16,878 nt of DNA, from contig DATEBA010000031.1 in the NCBI GenBank assembly GCA_035288045.1, positions 1 through 16,878 on the forward strand, given 5' to 3'. The position numbers and the translations under genes were made by a program. This document shows, piece after piece, positions 13,830 through 16,878 of this stretch. The first letter of the stretch is position 1, and every line of letters starts with the position of its first letter. The stretch comes from DATEBA01 sp035288045 (GTDB lineage: Bacteria; Actinomycetota; UBA4738; HRBIN12). The notes below the pieces were generated by a model, which did not search any database, had not been told where the DNA came from, and was given only the letters and a program-made list of their open reading frames with translations.

Positions 13830-13874
13830 GCACCCACACCTGCCCGTTCTCTTTCGAACCCGCAAGGAGGCACG
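13789..13874 (+). promoter_or_regulatory. Leader RNA with two exclusive pairings
   Basis: Helix 1 pairs GGGTGCCGGGCGG (13789-13801) with CCGCCC (13820-13825) and GGCACCC (13829-13835), 13 bp with a 3-base bulge at 13826-13828. Helix 2 pairs CGTGCTTCC (13813-13821) with GGAGGCACG (13866-13874), 9 bp with one G-U, and hides the tusA Shine-Dalgarno sequence (AAGGAGG, 13864-13870). The helices share bases 13820-13821 and cross in topology, so they compete. Helix 1 starts five bases after the cysteine codon tract of the leader ORF, so a ribosome paused there would block it. Pairings were found by eye. Confidence 0.5.
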
Positions 13875-13878
13875 TCTC

Positions 13879-14139
13879 ATGGAAGCCCGTATCGCCGATA
13901 CCATCGAGGCCGCGAGCGTCACCCGAACCGTCGACGCCCGCGGGCAGTCCTGCCCGGGGCCGCTCGTGACGCTGCACAAGGCCCTGGTCGACGTTCCGTC
14001 GGGTGAGCTCGTGGAGCTCCTCGCCACCGACCCCGGGTCGATCTCCGACGTTCCGGCGTGGGCGAAGATCTCCGGTAACGAGCTCGTCGACCTGGAAACA
14101 GCGGGCCCCGTCTTCCGTTACGTGGTTCGCAAGTCCTGA
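13879..14139 (+). CDS. tusA: TusA-family sulfur carrier protein
   Basis: An 86-residue SirA/TusA-like protein that carries sulfur as a persulfide on one cysteine and hands it to partner proteins. The family motif is visible as VDARGQSCPGPLV, with Cys25 in the CPxP motif. The body (LVELLATDPGSISDVPAWAKISGNEL and VFRYVVRKS at the end) has the usual beta-alpha-beta-alpha-beta-beta spacing. ATG 13879 follows AAGGAGG with an 8-base gap, which fixes the start. It lies 10 bases upstream of the DsrE2-like gene, a pairing typical of sulfur-trafficking clusters. The name is by family. The gene need not act in tRNA thiolation as E. coli TusA does. Its Shine-Dalgarno sequence can be sequestered by the leader RNA. 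Confidence 0.9.
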   Translation: MEARIADTIEAASVTRTVDARGQSCPGPLVTLHKALVDVPSGELVELLATDPGSISDVPAWAKISGNELVDLETAGPVFRYVVRKS

Positions 14140-14149
14140 GGTGAGCGAG

Positions 14150-14644
14150 GTGGCCGACGCGGAGAAGCAGAACAAGCTCTCGATCATCGCCTGGTCCGGC
14201 GACCTCGACCGGATCTGGCCGGTTCTGATCCTTTCGACCACGGCGGTGGCGTCGGGCATGCAGGCATCGGTCTTCTTCACCTTCTGGGGGCTCTTCGCGC
14301 TGGTGAAGCCCGAGGCGGCGCGCAAGACCGGGGAGAACTGGATGCAGAAGATGCTCGCGATCTACAACCCGGGTAGCGTGAAGAAGGCGAAGCTCTCGAA
14401 GATGAACTTCGCCGGTGCCGGCCCCAAGATGCTCTCGAAGCTGGCCAAGGACTACAAGACCCCGCTCCCCGACGAGCTGCTCGAGATGGCTATCGACATG
14501 GGCGTGAAGATCATTCCGTGTCAGATGACGATGGACATGCTGGGCCTAAAGCGGGAGCATTTGCTCGACGGGCTTTCCGAGCCGGTCGGCGCGGCGACCG
14601 CGCTGCTCGAGATGAAGGACGCTGAGATCCAGCTCTTCGTCTGA
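14150..14644 (+). CDS. DsrE2-like (DsrE/DsrF/DrsH family) protein
   Basis: A 164-residue protein of the DsrE2-type family, often annotated as DsrE/DsrF/DrsH-like or peroxiredoxin-family protein. These proteins are linked to persulfide transfer with TusA. A first strand (LSIIAWSGDLDRIWPVLILS) is followed by a hydrophobic stretch (SVFFTFWGLFALV) and the conserved cysteine in IIPCQMTMDMLG (Cys124), the expected sulfur-binding residue. The hydrophobic stretch may allow membrane association, as reported for some DsrE2 proteins. GTG 14150 was chosen because GAGGTGA (14138-14144) lies 5 bases upstream; GTG 14141 is the alternative. It is cotranscribed with the TusA-like gene. Confidence 0.88.
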   Translation: MADAEKQNKLSIIAWSGDLDRIWPVLILSTTAVASGMQASVFFTFWGLFALVKPEAARKTGENWMQKMLAIYNPGSVKKAKLSKMNFAGAGPKMLSKLAKDYKTPLPDELLEMAIDMGVKIIPCQMTMDMLGLKREHLLDGLSEPVGAATALLEMKDAEIQLFV

Positions 14645-14668
14645 GCCGACCGCCCTTCCTCCGGCCGG

Positions 14669-15415
14669 TCACCCCCCGGTAAGCGCGAAATGCATGTAGT
14701 CCTTCAGGGTGACCCAGTCGCCGCCCCATCCCCATCTGATCGCGGCGAAGCTCCGCACGACGACGTCGCCCGTGTGGATCATCCCCGCCTGGTCGAGCGA
14801 CCGGTCCCGGTAGGGTTTCGCGGCGCGGCGGAGCACCGAGCCGTCGCTGCGAACGTAGGGGTTCTGCAGCGGATTCACGTCGATGGCCCAGCCGTAGGAG
14901 TGCTGGGACCAAACGTGGCGCGTGTCGGTGACCGGGCGGCAGTTGAATCCCGAGGTCACGCTTCTGGTCCAGTCGTAGTGCTTCGCGTGCGGATGGTAGC
15001 GAGCCGGCAGCGTGATGCGGCGGATCGGGAAGTCTGCGCGGAAGAGTCGCCGGAACACCCGAAGCACGTCCTCGGCGACACGCTCGTTGACGACGATAGG
15101 GCCCGTCTTCACCTCGCCGTCGAATCCCCGGTACGTGACGGTGAGCCACCGGAGGTCCTCGAGCGGGACCGGACAGCCTCGCCGCCAGTTCCGCGGGACC
15201 AGGAGGTCGCGCTCCTCGGGTCCGATCGGTGAGATCTCCCACACGGGCGCGGCGGGTGGAGAGGGCTTGACCGGCTCGTTCGTAGCCTCCTGCGGCTCGG
15301 GGACGGCGGAGGTCGTCTCGCGTACCCGGGCGGGCGAGGCAGCCGGAGGCAGGCAGGAAGCTGCGGTCGCGACGATCAGGGCGGAAAGGGTGAGGGTTCG
15401 CACGTGACGTCCCAT
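14669..15415 (-). CDS. M15-family cell-wall peptidase, probable lipoprotein
   Basis: A 248-residue exported zinc peptidase of the M15 family (VanY/CwlK type) that cleaves peptidoglycan stem peptides. The N-terminus is a signal sequence ending TAASC, so Cys21 is a possible lipid anchor, although the lipobox is imperfect (Ala at -3). A Pro-rich linker covers about 25-60. The catalytic half has SGFNCRPV (155-162), WSQHSYGWAIDVNP (169-182; zinc ligands H172 and D179), WGWGGDW (228-234) and DYMHF (zinc ligand H242). The NPLQNPY and GGDW-x-x-x-KDYMHF features point to the M15C (L-alanyl-D-glutamate endopeptidase-like) subgroup. C81 and C159 may form a disulfide. ATG 15415 follows GAGGGACG. It is downstream of the GH26-like gene on the same strand. 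Confidence 0.88.
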   Translation of the reverse strand: MGRHVRTLTLSALIVATAASCLPPAASPARVRETTSAVPEPQEATNEPVKPSPPAAPVWEISPIGPEERDLLVPRNWRRGCPVPLEDLRWLTVTYRGFDGEVKTGPIVVNERVAEDVLRVFRRLFRADFPIRRITLPARYHPHAKHYDWTRSVTSGFNCRPVTDTRHVWSQHSYGWAIDVNPLQNPYVRSDGSVLRRAAKPYRDRSLDQAGMIHTGDVVVRSFAAIRWGWGGDWVTLKDYMHFALTGG

Positions 15416-15456
15416 CGTCCCTCAACCGACAGGCCTGGGGGCGAGCGGGTTCCTGC

Positions 15457-16446
15457 CTAGGCCTCCTTCCGGTAGAAGGGGTCATTGGCCATCGCGCGGA
15501 ACCCCTTCAATGCCGAGGAGGACGTGTCGGCGTAGAAGTTGCATTTCTCGTGCGTCTGGTCGTCGGCATGGAAGTACAGGATGCCCTTGAACTGCGACCA
15601 GCGGTCGCGCTTGAACAACCCTCGGGCGGCGTCGAACCACCGCTGCTTCCGTCCGGGCGAGGACCAGTCCTCGACGCTTCCCCACTCCGGCAGGAAGAGC
15701 TTCTCCTGCCGATGATGGCGGCCCCAGCGCCTGAACTTCTCGATGGTGTCACCCAAAGGCGTCCAGCGCTCGCTCCACCGACACTTGTACCAGTTGTACG
15801 GGTCTGCCCCGACCGCGTGCACGTAGCGGTTCCCCGGATACCAGTGACGTATGGCGTGCCAGTCGCTGGCCTCGAAGGCGTAAGCAGTCATTATCAAGAG
15901 GTATCTCGCGTTGTGAACGCCCACGCGCCTGAACACGGTGATGACCTTTCGCCAGGCCCGCCGAAAGGCGCGCGCGGAACCCATCTGGTAGCTCACTGGA
16001 GCCTCGGGCTCGTGATTGAAGGTGAAGTACACGGTCTTGTGATAGCGCTTGATCACGCGAGCCCAGTGCCTGATCCGCTTGTAGATAGGTGAGCCTCGAC
16101 GGGCGTTGGCGATATCGGCCCACTTGATGATCGAGCCGTTCTCCCGCATCGACTTGACCGACATGAACATCGTGCGATCTGTGTGCTTCAGCCATCGTGC
16201 GAGCGGGCTCGGGAACTTGCTGTCCCACTTGAAGTAGACGCGCACCGCGGCGAGCTTCTCGTCGATCATGCGCTCGAAGCGAAGGATGGCTTCTTGGAGG
16301 GTCTCTCCAGACCGGGGCTGCACGTAAGCCCCGAAGATCATCTTCGCCCTCGTGGTGGCCGCCGTGGAGGGCGGCGCTTCGTATGTCGAAAGTACCAGGG
16401 GGAAGAGGATTGCCAGGATGAGGAGGCGTGCTGGCCGTCTCCGCAT
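15457..16446 (-). CDS. Secreted GH26-like glycoside hydrolase
   Basis: A 329-residue exported protein. The signal peptide (RRRPARLLILAILFPLVLS) likely ends near STAA (about residue 30). The body resembles a GH26-type (beta/alpha)8 barrel: FGAYVQP near the start, FTFNHEPEAP with a candidate acid/base Glu146, and LFLPEWGSVED with a candidate nucleophile Glu254. GH26 enzymes act on beta-mannans and related glycans, but the substrate here is unknown. C222 and C302 could form a disulfide. The protein is rich in Arg, Lys, Trp and Tyr, and the DNA is visibly less GC-rich than its neighbours, which might mean transfer or unusual constraint. ATG 16446 has GAGAGGAG 7 bases upstream. A -35/-10 pair at 16562-16590 predicts a leader of about 110 bases that starts with a hairpin. 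Confidence 0.72.
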   Translation of the reverse strand: MRRRPARLLILAILFPLVLSTYEAPPSTAATTRAKMIFGAYVQPRSGETLQEAILRFERMIDEKLAAVRVYFKWDSKFPSPLARWLKHTDRTMFMSVKSMRENGSIIKWADIANARRGSPIYKRIRHWARVIKRYHKTVYFTFNHEPEAPVSYQMGSARAFRRAWRKVITVFRRVGVHNARYLLIMTAYAFEASDWHAIRHWYPGNRYVHAVGADPYNWYKCRWSERWTPLGDTIEKFRRWGRHHRQEKLFLPEWGSVEDWSSPGRKQRWFDAARGLFKRDRWSQFKGILYFHADDQTHEKCNFYADTSSSALKGFRAMANDPFYRKEA

Positions 16447-16530
16447 TGGGTGCTCCTCTCGCTCGGTTCGGACCCGTGGACCTACCTCATAGACCTCTTT
16501 TCGGGATGTGCGATCGTCCGGTAAAGCGAA

Positions 16531-16554
16531 ACCACCGGATATCGCTCCGGTGGT
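16531..16554. terminator. Hairpin in the GH26-like gene leader
   Basis: A perfect 9-bp stem (ACCACCGGA, loop TATCGC, TCCGGTGGT) lies 85 bases upstream of the GH26-like ATG. On the minus strand it is followed by TTTCGCTTT, so it could terminate transcription from the 60-residue gene, act as an attenuator, or cap the 5' end of the mRNA, whose predicted start is at 16555. Confidence 0.45.
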
Positions 16555-16561
16555 CCGGTGA

Positions 16562-16590
16562 ACCCTAGCATGCGAAGGTGTGCGTTTCAA
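16562..16590 (-). promoter_or_regulatory. Promoter of the GH26-like gene
   Basis: On the minus strand TTGAAA (16590-16585), a 17-base spacer and TAGGGT (16567-16562) form a good promoter. The -35 matches five of six consensus bases. The predicted start is near 16555, giving a 5' UTR of about 109 bases. Confidence 0.5.
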
Positions 16591-16626
16591 ACACGCAGGT
16601 GGTTGTGAACGACGGTGTCGTGAGCG

Positions 16627-16809
16627 CTACTCGGCGTGTTCGACGATCTGCGACTCGGGAACGACGGTCACGTCGGTCGAATGGGCGTCGCGATCCCGGG
16701 CGACATCGCGAAGATGCTCGTACCACGACGGCTCGTAGGCCAGCCGCCAACAGTCCTCGCACTCGGACTCCGTGCCGGGATCGTGCATCAGATGGTCGAT
16801 CGTTAGCAT
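16627..16809 (-). CDS. Small acidic protein with CxxC, unknown
   Basis: A 60-residue protein that I do not recognise. It reads like a compact acidic cytoplasmic protein with His and Cys residues clustered near the start (DHLMHD, then SECEDCW). The CxxC with nearby His could bind a metal. Coding support: about 80 percent G/C in third positions, an ATG at 16809 preceded by GAGGGGG, and TAGACT at 16837-16832 as a possible -10. It is upstream of the GH26-like gene on the same strand, 180 bases away, with a promoter between. It has no clear partner. Confidence 0.6.
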   Translation of the reverse strand: MLTIDHLMHDPGTESECEDCWRLAYEPSWYEHLRDVARDRDAHSTDVTVVPESQIVEHAE

Positions 16810-16858
16810 CCGGGCCCCCTCGGTAGCTAGGAGTCTACGCGCCGGCGAAGGGGAAGCG

Positions 16859-16878
16859 CCTCCGCCGAAAGGCGGAGG
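16859..16878. terminator. Hairpin at the right edge
   Basis: CCTCCGCC-GAAA-GGCGGAGG is a perfect 8-bp stem with a stable GAAA tetraloop. It ends exactly at the window edge, so any U-run on the plus-strand side is out of view. It likely terminates a gene beyond the edge. Confidence 0.5.

Noticed and set aside
14645..14668. A terminator between the DsrE2-like and M15 genes
   Set aside because: Only a short imperfect GACCG/CGGTC match is visible, too weak to call.
16447..16626. A c-di-GMP (GEMM) or c-di-AMP riboswitch upstream of the GH26-like gene
   Set aside because: The leader has a hairpin, but the conserved GCAAACC/GACGCAAAGCC blocks of GEMM and the core blocks of ydaO-type switches were not found on either strand.

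Overview
This window looks like chromosomal DNA from an uncultured or deeply branching Actinomycetota. The support is high GC with strong G/C third-position bias, an actinobacterial-type CCA-adding enzyme with an HD domain, a nickel superoxide dismutase next to its dedicated protease, many GTG starts, and several genes whose -10-like hexamer (TAGNNT) lies about 6-8 bases before the start codon with no Shine-Dalgarno sequence, as in leaderless mRNAs. No rRNA, tRNA, CRISPR array, insertion sequence or phage gene was seen. The lineage below phylum cannot be fixed from this sequence alone.

Layout. 1-480 (minus): the first codons of an unidentified membrane protein and a Nudix hydrolase. 647-2616 (plus): an orphan PilT-type ATPase, then a TetR-family regulator whose reading frame runs out of frame into the 3' remnant of a PEP-utilizing enzyme. 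2603-2962 (minus): a small membrane protein with HExxH. 3042-5442 (plus): a ureohydrolase and the CCA tRNA nucleotidyltransferase. 5446-11374 (minus) holds seven genes: a YchF-like GTPase, a secreted delta-60-repeat protein, a MOT1-type molybdate transporter, signal peptidase I, a DUF1232 membrane protein, and an ECF-type sigma factor translationally coupled to a membrane protein that is probably its anti-sigma partner. 11461-12690: a GYD-domain protein, a strong convergent terminator, and divergent sodN/sodX. 12744-13640 (minus): an MBL-fold hydrolase. 13684-14644 (plus): a sulfur-relay operon (TusA-like plus DsrE2-like) with a long leader. 14669-16809 (minus): an M15 peptidase lipoprotein, a secreted GH26-like glycosidase and a 60-residue protein.

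The most interesting element is the 5' leader of the TusA/DsrE2 operon. It contains an unannotated 34-codon ORF starting a few bases after a predicted transcription start and carrying four cysteine codons within five (TGC CGA TGC TGC TGT). Just after this tract lies a 13-bp hairpin. A second, mutually exclusive 9-bp pairing can sequester the tusA Shine-Dalgarno sequence. This matches the logic of the cysteine-responsive polycysteine leader ORFs described in mycobacteria, here placed in front of a sulfur-transfer operon.

Other points of note are the gene-debris fusion at tetR, a YchF-like GTPase with a shortened switch II region, and an inverted repeat covering both start codons of sodN and sodX.
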